Notes: generated by a model from the sequence alone, not told the origin. A DNA stretch of 64,000 bases from Carboxylicivirga mesophila (GCF_018271975.1 NZ_JAGUCN010000014.1:87607-151606); one strand, 5' to 3'; numbered from the stretch's first letter, positions 28,066 through 37,577 are shown. Made by a program: numbers and translations.

Positions 28066-28875
28066 TTAATAGTTTAATCGTTCCACCTGCACTGCTTCTG
28101 CGTGAATATCAAGAATGATTAACTCCTGCTTATCGGGAGATGGTACCGTCATATAATTCACCTCACCATAGGGCTGTTTCCACTTATAGTGATGATCATG
28201 CCCATGCACCGACAGCGAAATGTGGTTTTCTTCAAGAATATAATTGTAATACAACTCATTCCCCATTGAAAACTGGTCGTCCCATGGAGCAATATGAGCA
28301 AATGGAATTACATGCTTATAACTCCCATCGTTTTTTAAAGCATTGTTAAACCATGTAAAATCAGGGTCAGCAATGTGTTTCTCCCAGATGATATCATCAA
28401 AAATGACAAACTTAACATCGCGGTATTCAAAATAGAAGTTGGATTCGCCAAACATATCGGTGTAGATACTATAACCATTACCCAAACAATCATGATTGCC
28501 AATAATGGTTATAACAGGCACATTCAGCTTATTCATAATATCGCTGTACCATTCAAACTCGCGGCTATTGGCACTTAGTGTGACATCTCCCAGGTGGATC
28601 ACAAAATCAATATCGGTAAAGGAATTGATAAACTTCACCTGCTTTTCAAATTCATCGTAGTAGGTATGCGTATCGGCTATCAACGCCACTTTAAATGGTT
28701 CAAAAACCTCATTAGCAGCGGGCAGTAAAGCATTGTAATTACTAATGTTCTGATTCTTCCACTTTTTAGGAACAATGTTCTGATAAGGGCTGTACTCTAT
28801 TACCTCTTCGCATGAGGATGTAAATAAACTTACCAGAATAGCAGTAAAAATTGCAAAAGGGCTTGATGTTTTCAT
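28066..28875 (-). CDS. Calcineurin-like phosphoesterase lipoprotein
   Basis: 269 residues. Lipobox LFTSSC with the modified Cys at 22. The metallophosphoesterase motifs are LIADTHTY, IHLGDVTL, IGNHDCLG, FAHIAPWD and VHGHDHHYKW, a full set of metal ligands. Unlike the membrane-anchored homologue at 23165, this one is a lipoprotein facing the periplasm or surface. Operon with the downstream barrel protein. A TATATTTG box at 29063-29070 (minus) would give a leader of about 180 nt. Confidence 0.85.
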   Translation of the reverse strand: MKTSSPFAIFTAILVSLFTSSCEEVIEYSPYQNIVPKKWKNQNISNYNALLPAANEVFEPFKVALIADTHTYYDEFEKQVKFINSFTDIDFVIHLGDVTLSANSREFEWYSDIMNKLNVPVITIIGNHDCLGNGYSIYTDMFGESNFYFEYRDVKFVIFDDIIWEKHIADPDFTWFNNALKNDGSYKHVIPFAHIAPWDDQFSMGNELYYNYILEENHISLSVHGHDHHYKWKQPYGEVNYMTVPSPDKQELIILDIHAEAVQVERLNY

Positions 28876-29154
28876 TAGTTTTCAGCTAAGGCTTTCTTGA
28901 TTGATGACTGTCAAAACAAAACTAAGCCCTTAAAAAAGATTCCAGAATTAAAAGAGTATGAGCTTCAGTTTTTGCCGGATGAAACGAATTTGCCAAGGAA
29001 TGAAGTTTTGGGATAAATACTGCCTGCATAGTTGTCTTTGTCATATTGTAAAATTTGAACGACAAATATATATTTTTATTTATATATTTTCATATATACA
29101 TTGTTATATATTTTAATTATGTGACAGCTCCTCAATTATATGGTAAAAAAGCAA
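28876..29154. other. AT-rich gap between phosphoesterase and carboxylase operons
   Basis: Very AT-rich, especially 29063-29120 (runs of TATATA). It contains a possible minus-strand -7 box (TATATTTG, 29063-29070) for the phosphoesterase lipoprotein operon. No gene seen. Confidence 0.4.
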
Positions 29155-29182
29155 TAAAAAAGGCAGACCTTACGGCCTGCCT
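29155..29182 (-). terminator. Terminator of the carboxyltransferase operon
   Basis: Minus strand: 9-bp stem AGGCAGGCC / GGTCTGCCT (one G-T pair, loop GTAA) followed by TTTTTT, 33 nt after the stop of the biotin-carrying subunit. Confidence 0.85.
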
Positions 29183-29214
29183 GATTTTTGGAGTATATTG
29201 TATTTCGAAGTTGC

Positions 29215-31125
29215 TTAAGCCTCTTTTGGTTCAATCACCATCAGGACATCTCCTTTAGCAACAGAATCACCAGAATCAAATTTGATTTCTGTAACCACGC
29301 CGTCAACAGCAGCATCAAGGTTATTCATCATCTTCATGGCTTCAAGTACAACCACTGTTTCACCAGCTTTTACTTCTTCGCCAACTTTCTTCTTGAACTC
29401 GACAATCATACCAGGAATTGGCGCTAATAAGCTACCTGTAGCTTCTACTTCTTTAGCACCACCTTTAGCTCGACGAGCACGAGGAGCTGCAGCACCTGCT
29501 GCATTTGGATCATTGATTTCAACAGTGAATACTTCACCATCAACCTTAACTTCCAACTCACGGGTAGCACCGCCGTTACCCTTAGAAGTTAATTCGCCTG
29601 ATAATGCCTTACGCACCAACTCTTCTTCTTTCTCAACCTGCTCCATTGTCTTCGCCTGGAACTCAGCTGGAACTTCCTCCTTACCGTATTTCCACTTCAG
29701 GAAGCGCTTACCTGTTACAGGGTATAAAGCACACAAAACTTCATCGTCGATGTCCTGGGTAAAGTCCTTGAACTCCTCTTTCACGGCATCCATTTCAGGC
29801 TCTAATATTGAACCAGGACGAACTGTGATTGGCTCCTCACCACGTGGGTAATCTTTCAAGGCCTTTTTCTGAACTTCAGGATTGATAGGATCAGTAGTTT
29901 TACCATACAGTCCGTAACAAAGATCTTTTACCTCTTTAGTAATCTGAGCATACTCACCTTCGTATGAGTCAAACAATACATTGTTTACTGTTTGTACACC
30001 CACAATTTGAGAAGTAGGCGTTACCAAAGGAATGTTACCTAAGTCTTTACGAACTTTTGGTAATAAACGGAATACTTCAGGTAATTTATCCAAAGCGTTC
30101 ATGGCCTTCAACTGGTTCACCAGGTTAGACAACATACCGCCCGGCGTTTGGTGAAGCAATACATTGATATCAGTAGTTGCATACTTAGGATTGTTATCCA
30201 GGTGCTTGTACTTAGGTATGTATTTCTCCATCTCATCAGCAATAGCTGTAATTTTGTTGATGTCCATACCTGAATCACGGTTAGTTCCTAACAACGACAT
30301 GATCAATGGCTCAACAGCTGCATGTGATGTACGGTAAGCATAAGGCCCGATACAAGTATCAACAATATCAACACCTGCCTCAATAGCTTTGAAGATAGCT
30401 AAGTCAGCCATACCAGAGGTAAAGTGTGTATGCAGGTTCAATGGAATATCAGTGAACTTCTTGATCTCACGAATCAGGTTATAGATATCGTAAGGCGCAA
30501 TTAAACCAGCCATATCTTTGATACAGATAGAATCAACACCAAACTCTACTAAGTCTTTTACTTTGTTGATGTAGTAATCCATGTTATACACATCACCACC
30601 CAAACGAGGTTGATTAAGCGTGTAACATACTACACCCTGGAAATGCTTACCATTGTCTTTAATTACCTGAGCTGCCGTTTCGAAGTTACGGTAGTCGTTC
30701 AAGGCATCAAAACAACGGAAGATATCCATACCGTTATCAATTGAACGCTGAACGAACGCTTTTACCACATCATCAGCATAGTTACGGTAACCTACCACGT
30801 TCTGACCGCGAAGCAACATTGAAAACGGTGTTTTTGGCATGTGCTTCTTCAAGGTACGCAAACGCTCCCATGGATCTTCAGCTAAGAAACGGTGCATTGT
30901 ATCAAAAGTTGCACCACCCCATGTTTCAACAGCGTTATAACCTGCGTTGTCGATCATTTCAGCAACAGGCAACATATCTTCGGTACGTCCGCGGGTTGCA
31001 AATAACGACTGGTGGCCGTCGCGTAAACTTACATCATTAATCTTAATTGGATTAGCTGCTTTTGGACGATCAGCTCCATACTCTAGTGGAGCCATCTCCA
31101 AGACTCCGTGTTTATCGTAATTCAT
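29215..31125 (-). CDS. Pyruvate/oxaloacetate carboxyltransferase with C-terminal biotinyl domain
   Basis: 636 residues. The N-terminal TIM barrel starts with NDVSLRDGHQSLFATR and contains the metal-binding and catalytic region (WGGATFD, CFDALND, ICIKDMAGL with carbamylated Lys, LHTHFTSG). It matches OadA, PycB and the 5S subunit of transcarboxylase. A PYC/OADA domain follows, then an Ala/Pro-type linker and a biotinyl domain with EAMKMM, where K598 is biotinylated. It transfers a carboxyl group between biotin and pyruvate/oxaloacetate. Last gene of a three-gene operon. No OadB- or OadG-like membrane subunit is adjacent, so sodium pumping is not indicated. Confidence 0.92.
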   Translation of the reverse strand: MNYDKHGVLEMAPLEYGADRPKAANPIKINDVSLRDGHQSLFATRGRTEDMLPVAEMIDNAGYNAVETWGGATFDTMHRFLAEDPWERLRTLKKHMPKTPFSMLLRGQNVVGYRNYADDVVKAFVQRSIDNGMDIFRCFDALNDYRNFETAAQVIKDNGKHFQGVVCYTLNQPRLGGDVYNMDYYINKVKDLVEFGVDSICIKDMAGLIAPYDIYNLIREIKKFTDIPLNLHTHFTSGMADLAIFKAIEAGVDIVDTCIGPYAYRTSHAAVEPLIMSLLGTNRDSGMDINKITAIADEMEKYIPKYKHLDNNPKYATTDINVLLHQTPGGMLSNLVNQLKAMNALDKLPEVFRLLPKVRKDLGNIPLVTPTSQIVGVQTVNNVLFDSYEGEYAQITKEVKDLCYGLYGKTTDPINPEVQKKALKDYPRGEEPITVRPGSILEPEMDAVKEEFKDFTQDIDDEVLCALYPVTGKRFLKWKYGKEEVPAEFQAKTMEQVEKEEELVRKALSGELTSKGNGGATRELEVKVDGEVFTVEINDPNAAGAAAPRARRAKGGAKEVEATGSLLAPIPGMIVEFKKKVGEEVKAGETVVVLEAMKMMNNLDAAVDGVVTEIKFDSGDSVAKGDVLMVIEPKEA

Positions 31126-31218
31126 TTGTTTCTTTGTTAATTGTTGATGATTAAAGAAAAGCTGTCAGAATCTAGCTTCTATAGGCTAGTGACTCCTTTC
31201 TAATCTACTTTACTTACC

Positions 31219-31404
31219 TTAAGCGCGAGAACGTAATAAACGACCACGACGTTGTACCATAGCACGGTTATTCATAATCACTTCTTTACCGGCGGCTTTC
31301 CATGAGTTAACAGCTTTAACTTCGTTATTTTTGGCTGCTTCCTGCTCCAGGTAATAAGCTACAGCGATCATTGCCGCTCTTCTTCTTTTTTCTCTTGCTG
31401 TCAT
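31219..31404 (-). CDS. Small basic subunit-like protein of the carboxyltransferase operon
   Basis: 61 residues, very basic (REKRRRAA at the start, QRRGRLLRSRA at the end) with a single amphipathic helix AAMIAVAYYLEQEAAKN. It lacks the membrane helix of OadG/MmdD, but the A..AVAYYLE pattern resembles the conserved helix of those small subunits that bridges carboxyltransferase modules. It sits between the two carboxyltransferase genes (15 bp after one, 93 bp before the other), so a structural subunit role is inferred. Confidence 0.7.
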   Translation of the reverse strand: MTAREKRRRAAMIAVAYYLEQEAAKNNEVKAVNSWKAAGKEVIMNNRAMVQRRGRLLRSRA

Positions 31405-31419
31405 AGTACAATCGTTTTT

Positions 31420-32976
31420 TTACAATGGAATGTTTCCGTGCTTTTTAGGAGGTAACACCTCAGTCTTAGTCGACATCACATCAAGTGCATCGATTAGGCG
31501 CTGCCTTGTTTCACTTGGCAGGATAACATCATCAATATAACCACGTTTAGCAGCCAGGTAAGGTACGTTGAAGGCGTCTTCGTATTCCTTAATCTTGGCA
31601 TCAGTCATTGCCTGACGGTCTTCAGCTTCTGAGATTTGCTTACGGTAAGTAGAGATAACCTCAACAGCTCCCTTAGCACCCATCACGGCAATCTCTGCCG
31701 ATGGCCATGCAAATACCATGTCTGCACCAAGAGGTTTAGAGCACATTGCTAAGTATGCACCACCGTAATCTTTACGAGTAACAACGGTGAACTTAGGCAC
31801 AGTAGCCTCAGCATATGACCAAAGTAATTTGGCACCGTGACGAATAATTCCGTCCCACTCCTGAGCCACTCCAGGTAAGTAACCAGGAACGTCAACAAAT
31901 GTGATCATTGGAATATTGAAAGCATCACAGGTACGTACGAATCGTGAAATTTTGTCAGAAGCATCAATATCCAAACAACCGGCCTGAATCATTGGCTGAT
32001 TGGCGATGATACCAACTGAACGGTTATTTAAGTGACCAAAACCAACGATGGCATTCTCTGCATAGTGCTCGTGCACCTGCATAAATTCGCCATTATCAAG
32101 TACCGACTCAATAACAGACACCATGTCGTAAGGTACTTTTGGATCATCTGGTATAATTGTATCCAGCTCTTCACACTGACGGGCAGGGTCGTCGCCCATT
32201 GGAATCTGAGGAGCTTCCTCAAGATTATTATTTGGTAAGAACTCTAACAGTTCTTTAATTGCTTCGATAGTATCTTCATCGCTTTCACAAGCAAAGTGAG
32301 CATTACCACTTTTTGAGTTATGCACCATTGCTCCACCCAACTCTTCCAGCGTTGTTTCCTCACCGGTAACAGTTTTGATAACGTTTGGTCCGGTAATAAA
32401 CATGTGGCTCTGCTTTTTCACCATAAAGATGAAATCAGTCATGGCAGGTGAATATACAGCACCACCAGCACAAGGCCCCATAATTGCAGAGATTTGTGGA
32501 ATAACACCTGATGCACGTGAGTTACGCATAAAAATCTCACCATAGCCCTTTAATGCGTCAACACCTTCTTCTACACGGGCACCGCCTGAGTCGTTTAATC
32601 CAACTACAGGAGCTCCTGCTTTAACGGCCAAATCCATAATTTTACAGATTTTGGCTGCATGCATCTCACCTAGCGAACCACCACGAGAGGTAAAATCCTG
32701 AGAATAAGCAAAAACAGGACGTCCGTTAACTAAACCGTGGCCAACGATTACACCATCAGATGGCACTTCAACTTTATCAAGGCCAAAGTTAACCGAGCGG
32801 TGTTCAACGAACATGTCAACCTCTCTAAAGCTACCTTCGTCAAAAAGAACGTCAAGACGCTCACGAGCCGACAGCTTGCCTTTTTCATGCTGCTTTGCTA
32901 CACGTGCATCACCGCCCATTTTTTGGACTTCTTCACGCTTCTTTTTAAGTAGCTCAATCTTTTCAGATACTTTCAT
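31420..32976 (-). CDS. Acyl-CoA carboxyltransferase beta subunit (methylmalonyl-/propionyl-CoA type)
   Basis: 518 residues, the usual size for MmdA, PccB or transcarboxylase 12S. Two crotonase-like halves are visible: the acyl-CoA side with NDSGGARVEEGV and GPCAGGAVYSPA, and the biotin side with FVDVPGYLPGVAQE, GGAYLAMCSK and GAKGAVEV. It exchanges CO2 between methylmalonyl-CoA (or propionyl-CoA) and biotin. First gene of the operon, with a -7 box at 33032. Together with the downstream 5S-like biotin protein it can form methylmalonyl-CoA:pyruvate transcarboxylase or a methylmalonyl-CoA decarboxylase. Confidence 0.92.
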   Translation of the reverse strand: MKVSEKIELLKKKREEVQKMGGDARVAKQHEKGKLSARERLDVLFDEGSFREVDMFVEHRSVNFGLDKVEVPSDGVIVGHGLVNGRPVFAYSQDFTSRGGSLGEMHAAKICKIMDLAVKAGAPVVGLNDSGGARVEEGVDALKGYGEIFMRNSRASGVIPQISAIMGPCAGGAVYSPAMTDFIFMVKKQSHMFITGPNVIKTVTGEETTLEELGGAMVHNSKSGNAHFACESDEDTIEAIKELLEFLPNNNLEEAPQIPMGDDPARQCEELDTIIPDDPKVPYDMVSVIESVLDNGEFMQVHEHYAENAIVGFGHLNNRSVGIIANQPMIQAGCLDIDASDKISRFVRTCDAFNIPMITFVDVPGYLPGVAQEWDGIIRHGAKLLWSYAEATVPKFTVVTRKDYGGAYLAMCSKPLGADMVFAWPSAEIAVMGAKGAVEVISTYRKQISEAEDRQAMTDAKIKEYEDAFNVPYLAAKRGYIDDVILPSETRQRLIDALDVMSTKTEVLPPKKHGNIPL

Positions 32977-33031
32977 AAATACAGATAGTTTACAATTACA
33001 CCAAAAATTCTTTAATTGTCTTTTATGCTGC

Positions 33032-33039
33032 CAAAAATA
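33032..33039 (-). promoter_or_regulatory. -7 box of the carboxyltransferase operon
   Basis: TATTTTTG on the minus strand, 56 bp before the ATG of the first gene; matches TAnnTTTG. No clear -33 element. Confidence 0.5.
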
Positions 33040-33538
33040 TACACTAGACCTGATAAGTTGACTATATAAATGTTAAAAAAATAAAAATTCACGATTTTTT
33101 TCTTTAATAAAAAAATACGAGCTGATTTTGTCGATTTTTTTACAAATAGTTTACTACAAAAACGCTCTAGTTTTAATTTAAAAGAAATTGCTGTAATGGG
33201 CTTAAAATGTGGATATATGAAATTATGTGACACAGTAGCTTCATTTGTTAATATTTTAACTACTCAACTATAGTGTGTGAATTTTACCAAGTCACTTCTA
33301 AACTTTGGAGTATTAGTTTATTCATCTAATCTGATGTAAGAAAACTATAAAGCAGAAAGTAAAATAAGGAATTGCCATTGAACTCTGGGGTATGGCTATT
33401 TGAAGCGCTATAATGATGGAATCGTATATTTACGTTCATACTACATTTAATACTTAAATCACCCATTTATCCCCCTAAAAAGAACCTGTCATCTCTAAAT
33501 CTGAAAACCATCAATACTCTCACATAGAAAGGCAATTG

Positions 33539-33546
33539 TATCTTTG
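33539..33546 (+). promoter_or_regulatory. -7 box of the DUF418 gene
   Basis: TATCTTTG, exact match, 41 bp upstream of the ATG. Confidence 0.6.
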
Positions 33547-33586
33547 TCCTGTCTTAGAAGAATTAAAATAAACCAACCTAAACAGC

Positions 33587-34774
33587 ATGAGTAGTTTGTT
33601 TCAAAAAAGGATAGATTTAGTCGATTCATTAAGAGGGTTTTCACTATTCGGAATTTTACTCATTCATTTTATAGAGCACTTTAACCTTTATTTTTACCAA
33701 TCGCCGCCACTTGAACCCTTTAAAGCTTTAAACACTGGCATATGGGAAACAACGTTTTATATTTTCTCAGGAAAAGCATATGCCATATTCTCATTTTTGT
33801 TTGGATTCAGTTTTTTCATCCAATTCAATAATCAGAAAAAGCAAGGTTATGATTTCAGAATAAGATTTGCCTGGCGTATGATTCTACTTATGGTATTTGC
33901 CCAGCTAAACGCAATGTTCTATCCTGGTGATATTTTGGTTTTGTATTCATTTGTGGGCCTAGTTTTAATCATTCTGAGCAATGCCAGTAATCAGTTGGTA
34001 TATTGGGTAGCCATCCTGTTTATGTTGCAGCCCCTGGAGTGGTATCAGTTTTTTTCCTCCATAATTGATATAGATTATCAGCCATATGAGAAGATAAACT
34101 GGAATTATTTTAAGCTGGTAAGTCCAGTACTTGCCAGCGGTACATTGCCTGCTGTATGGAAGACCAATTTGTGGGAAGGACAAATATTTTCTAATCTATG
34201 GCAAATTGAAAATGGCAGATTATTTCAGACAGCATCCCTATTCCTGCTTGGTATGCTGTCAGGCAGAAAGGAACTTTTTCATAAAACACCAATGACAATA
34301 TTATTCTGGAGAAAAGTACTTGCATGTGGCCTTGTTGGCTATGGTGTTCTATACAGCTTACAATTTTACTTGCAGTCATCAACAGCTTTACCTAGTAAAA
34401 TACTGCTGTCAATATTAGTACCAACTCTAAAGAATTTTTTCTTTGGTAGCGTTTTAGTAGCCGCCTACACACTACTTTGGTATACATTCACCAATAACAG
34501 GTTACAATCTATATTTATAGCCTATGGAAGAATGAGCCTGACCAACTATATATCAATGGCAATAATTGGTTCATTTATTTTTTATGGGTATGGTTTGTCT
34601 TTAAATACGACATTAAATATAGTTTTTAGTTTCATTGCAGCCATTTTAGTTTTTATAGTTCAGCTTCTTTTCAGCATTTGGTGGTTGAAAAAATATAAGC
34701 AAGGACCTTTGGAGTATTTATGGAAAAAACTGACCTGGATGGGCGACTCAAGAACTCAACTAACTGAGCCATAG
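33587..34774 (+). CDS. DUF418 (YeiB-like) multi-pass membrane protein
   Basis: 395 residues with about ten membrane helices. The N-terminus RIDLVDSLRGFSLFGILLIH and the segment FSGKAYAIFSFLFGFSFF are signatures of the DUF418/YeiB family, related to membrane acyltransferases. The C-terminal RMSLTNYISMAIIGSFIFY also fits. Substrate unknown. The gene is noticeably more AT-rich than its neighbours, especially at third positions, which may indicate acquisition or relaxed selection. Confidence 0.85.
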   Translation: MSSLFQKRIDLVDSLRGFSLFGILLIHFIEHFNLYFYQSPPLEPFKALNTGIWETTFYIFSGKAYAIFSFLFGFSFFIQFNNQKKQGYDFRIRFAWRMILLMVFAQLNAMFYPGDILVLYSFVGLVLIILSNASNQLVYWVAILFMLQPLEWYQFFSSIIDIDYQPYEKINWNYFKLVSPVLASGTLPAVWKTNLWEGQIFSNLWQIENGRLFQTASLFLLGMLSGRKELFHKTPMTILFWRKVLACGLVGYGVLYSLQFYLQSSTALPSKILLSILVPTLKNFFFGSVLVAAYTLLWYTFTNNRLQSIFIAYGRMSLTNYISMAIIGSFIFYGYGLSLNTTLNIVFSFIAAILVFIVQLLFSIWWLKKYKQGPLEYLWKKLTWMGDSRTQLTEP

Positions 34775-34790
34775 GTCATTCATTCTGCAT

Positions 34791-35576
34791 CTAAGTAACC
34801 GCATCCTTTGGAGTTAGTTGAGTATCGATCAGCCGGGTACTGATAATTAACATAGCCATCAAACACCCTAAGGCTGCTCCCAAACTAATATCAATAGGCG
34901 AATGCACACCAAGTATTACCCGCGACAGGGCGACCAGTGTAGCCCACACCAAGGGCAAAGCAAAAAACAGACGACGCCTGAAATCGGAGTATATAAACAG
35001 GATGATATAAGCCATTAGCATGGCCATCAGAAAAGCATTTACCGAATGACCCGAAGGGAAGGAATAGCCCGTTTCGTGCAACCAATGCCGAATAACTTTG
35101 GAATGCAAAGGTTCATCGTCAAACAAAATTACCTGAGACAACTGCCCGTTAAAAAAATCCTCAATGAATACACGCCGTTCATCCTTGGATTCAATGCTAT
35201 AAAAAGCCTCGTTATCAAATCCCATCGTCTCATGAAGAAAAATAATATTAGGGCGTTCCACTTTTAGTTGTTCCTTAATAAAAAACTCATTTAAACGGGC
35301 AAACACACCAAGTACAAGTGAAAACACCACTAAAGCACCTGTTATTACCAGTAATTTGCTTTTCCAGCCTTTATAGTGCATACTTATGAGAATACAAAAC
35401 AAGAGGGTGATAAGAGGAACACCTATTGTTCCACCTGTATTGGAAATAAAAAGCCAGAAAGTTGCCGACCACCCTTCGTGAATGGCTGAAAATCCATACG
35501 GTAAAAAAAAGGTACTTGAAAGGATGAGCAGACAAATAACTGAAATATAAAGCAATAATCGAATACGCAAGATCAT
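34791..35576 (-). CDS. PAP2-family membrane phosphatase
   Basis: The start at 35576 puts the first membrane helix at the N-terminus (MILRIRLLLYIS); the frame extends to 35639. 261 residues with six helices and the three phosphatase motifs: KEQLKVERP, PSGHS and SRVILGVHSPID. A long insertion of about 60 residues (DNEAFYSIESKDERR...) separates motifs 1 and 2 and probably forms a periplasmic loop. Typical substrates are undecaprenyl pyrophosphate or phosphatidate. Stop codon lies 16 bp from that of the convergent DUF418 gene. Confidence 0.87.
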   Translation of the reverse strand: MILRIRLLLYISVICLLILSSTFFLPYGFSAIHEGWSATFWLFISNTGGTIGVPLITLLFCILISMHYKGWKSKLLVITGALVVFSLVLGVFARLNEFFIKEQLKVERPNIIFLHETMGFDNEAFYSIESKDERRVFIEDFFNGQLSQVILFDDEPLHSKVIRHWLHETGYSFPSGHSVNAFLMAMLMAYIILFIYSDFRRRLFFALPLVWATLVALSRVILGVHSPIDISLGAALGCLMAMLIISTRLIDTQLTPKDAVT

Positions 35577-35799
35577 AATAATAACAACTTTATTTCTGAC
35601 AAAACAATTGGGTACAAGCGAGAGGTTTAAGTTAACCAATATAAGCTGATTTTCCTTGCATTTTTAGGTGGTATATAACAAGTGAATTGATCCCAGCTTA
35701 TGGATGGAATAATCAGAGAAGTGGTTACAACTGTGCTCAACTATTGACAACAGCCCGTTTTTTGCGTAATTAGTCTGAAGGGAAACAATTCAAGGTACA

Positions 35800-37050
35800 A
35801 TGACACCGGCTTTTACATTATTGTCCGTTATATGGCTTAGTATGATGGTGTTCTTTATCATTATTATGCTGTTTGTTGTAATGCTGCTCATTGCCAAAGC
35901 CAGACTTACAACTCAGGGGATGGTGACCCTGACCATTAATGACGATAAACAATGGCAGGTAGCAGCTGGACAGACTGTTCTCAATAGTTTAAGCTCCTTG
36001 GATATATTACTGCCATCGGCCTGCGGTGGTAAAGGCACCTGCGGCATGTGCAAATGCAGAGTGGTTGAAGGTGGCGGAAGCATACTTCCTTCCGAGACCA
36101 TTTTTTTCAACCGAAAAGAAAGACTCAACAACTGGCGCCTGGCTTGTCAAACCAAGGTGCAGGAAAATGTGAGCATAGAAATACCTCCTGAAGTAATGGA
36201 GATTAAAAAATGGGTATGTGAAGTGATTTCTAATCGCAATGTGGCCGCCTTTATTAAAGAATGTATTATCCAGCTTCCTCAACAGGAAAGGTTAGATTTC
36301 AGAGCCGGTGCTTATATACAGATATATGTCCCAAAAGTCAGCATTAATTATTCTGACATTGCCATTGATGAGCCATACAAAAGGGAATGGACACAAATGG
36401 GCATGTGGGATTTGCAAATGACTAACCGGGAAGAGACCTACAGGGTTTATTCAATGGCCAATTATCCCGACGAAGGCGATACTGTAACATTAAACGTGCG
36501 CATTGCTGCCCCGCCATTAACGAAGCTAAATAATTTCAAGAAGGTAAACCCGGGGATTTGCTCCTCTTTCATCTTCTCACGTAAGGCTGGCGACAAAGTA
36601 ATCATGTCTGGTCCTTATGGCGAGTTTTATGTGAAAGGCCAGGCCAACGAAATAATGTTCATAGGAGGTGGAGCCGGCATGGCTCCGCTACGTTCACAAA
36701 TATTTGATCTTTTGCATACTCAGCATTACACTAAAAGAGTAACCTATTGGTATGGTGCGCGTTCAAAAATTGAGATATACTACGAAGAAGATTTTAGAAA
36801 TCTGGAGAAACAATATCAGAACTTCCGGTTCGAAATAGCCTTGTCTGAACCCAAAAGTGATGATAACTGGAGCGGCCACTGCGGTTTTATCTCCGACGTC
36901 ATCTATAAGGAGTATTTGAGTAAACACGAGGAGCCTGAAGAGATTGAGTATTATATTTGTGGTCCACCCAAAATGCATGAGGCAACAATGACCATGCTGT
37001 ATAACCTGGGCGTACCAGACAGCAATATCTCATTTGATGAGTTCAGTTAA
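35800..37050 (+). CDS. nqrF: Stand-alone NqrF-like ferredoxin:NADH flavoprotein
   Basis: 416 residues with one N-terminal helix (about 8-32). The 2Fe-2S domain has C75, C81, C84 and C116 (ACGGKGTCGMC, then LACQ), plus an extra C86. Next come an FAD domain with RVYSMANYP and an NADH domain with GGGAGMAPLRSQ and YYICGPPKMHE. This is the layout of NqrF, the NADH-oxidising subunit of the sodium-pumping NADH:quinone reductase. No nqrA-E genes are adjacent, so it is either a distant paralogue working with another acceptor or a displaced subunit. Function as a redox donor is inferred. Confidence 0.85.
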   Translation: MTPAFTLLSVIWLSMMVFFIIIMLFVVMLLIAKARLTTQGMVTLTINDDKQWQVAAGQTVLNSLSSLDILLPSACGGKGTCGMCKCRVVEGGGSILPSETIFFNRKERLNNWRLACQTKVQENVSIEIPPEVMEIKKWVCEVISNRNVAAFIKECIIQLPQQERLDFRAGAYIQIYVPKVSINYSDIAIDEPYKREWTQMGMWDLQMTNREETYRVYSMANYPDEGDTVTLNVRIAAPPLTKLNNFKKVNPGICSSFIFSRKAGDKVIMSGPYGEFYVKGQANEIMFIGGGAGMAPLRSQIFDLLHTQHYTKRVTYWYGARSKIEIYYEEDFRNLEKQYQNFRFEIALSEPKSDDNWSGHCGFISDVIYKEYLSKHEEPEEIEYYICGPPKMHEATMTMLYNLGVPDSNISFDEFS

Positions 37051-37144
37051 AAAGCTTATCACCATACACCATCTTCAACAAGTAAATATTGAAGCACCCA
37101 CCAATGGGCGTACATTACTTTAGATATGACTAGCCAATAATGCT

Positions 37145-37528
37145 TTAGAAACTGCGCACAATCTGTATCAACAACAAACACCACCCCAATATCATTAACA
37201 GACCGCCCAATGGCGTTACCGGACCTAATACCTTAAGGCTAGCTCCAATTAGTGACGATAAACTTAGGAAATATATACTGAATGAGAACAAGAAGGTGCC
37301 TGAAATGAAGCTCCAGCCCATCATCTGCTGCAAGCGTGTTTCGAAAGTAAAGAAGAAACCTATTACCAGAAGCACAATGGCATGATACATCTGGTATTTT
37401 ACGCCCACCTCAAAGCTTTGTAGCTGAGATTCCGTTAATACTTTTTTTAAGGCATGTGCACCAAGCGCTCCCAGCGTTACAGACAATGCGCCATAAATAC
37501 TTCCAAATACCAGTACAATCTGTTTCAT
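37145..37528 (-). CDS. DUF423 (YgdD-like) small membrane protein
   Basis: 127 residues, four membrane helices. The start FGSIYGALSVTLGALGAHAL and KYQMYHAIVLL are diagnostic for DUF423. Function unknown. Last gene of a five-gene cluster on the minus strand, 49 bp after the preceding gene. Confidence 0.9.
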   Translation of the reverse strand: MKQIVLVFGSIYGALSVTLGALGAHALKKVLTESQLQSFEVGVKYQMYHAIVLLVIGFFFTFETRLQQMMGWSFISGTFLFSFSIYFLSLSSLIGASLKVLGPVTPLGGLLMILGWCLLLIQIVRSF

Positions 37529-37577
37529 TTCAATATATTATTATTACTTCCGTTTAACAGGTAGTTTTATAAAAGGT

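Larger units (their letters stand above)
32977..33586. other. 610-bp divergent, AT-rich intergenic region
   Basis: Contains the carboxyltransferase promoter box (33032-33039, minus) and that of the DUF418 gene (33539-33546, plus). The middle about 450 bp is AT-rich without a credible gene or a strong hairpin. Confidence 0.5.

Noticed and set aside
29282..29851. 189-codon plus-strand frame antisense to the biotin-carrying subunit
   Set aside because: Complete overlap with a highly conserved gene; Ser/Thr-rich antisense artefact.
29215..32976. Sodium-pumping oxaloacetate decarboxylase operon
   Set aside because: No OadB or membrane-bound OadG subunit between the promoter and terminator of the operon.
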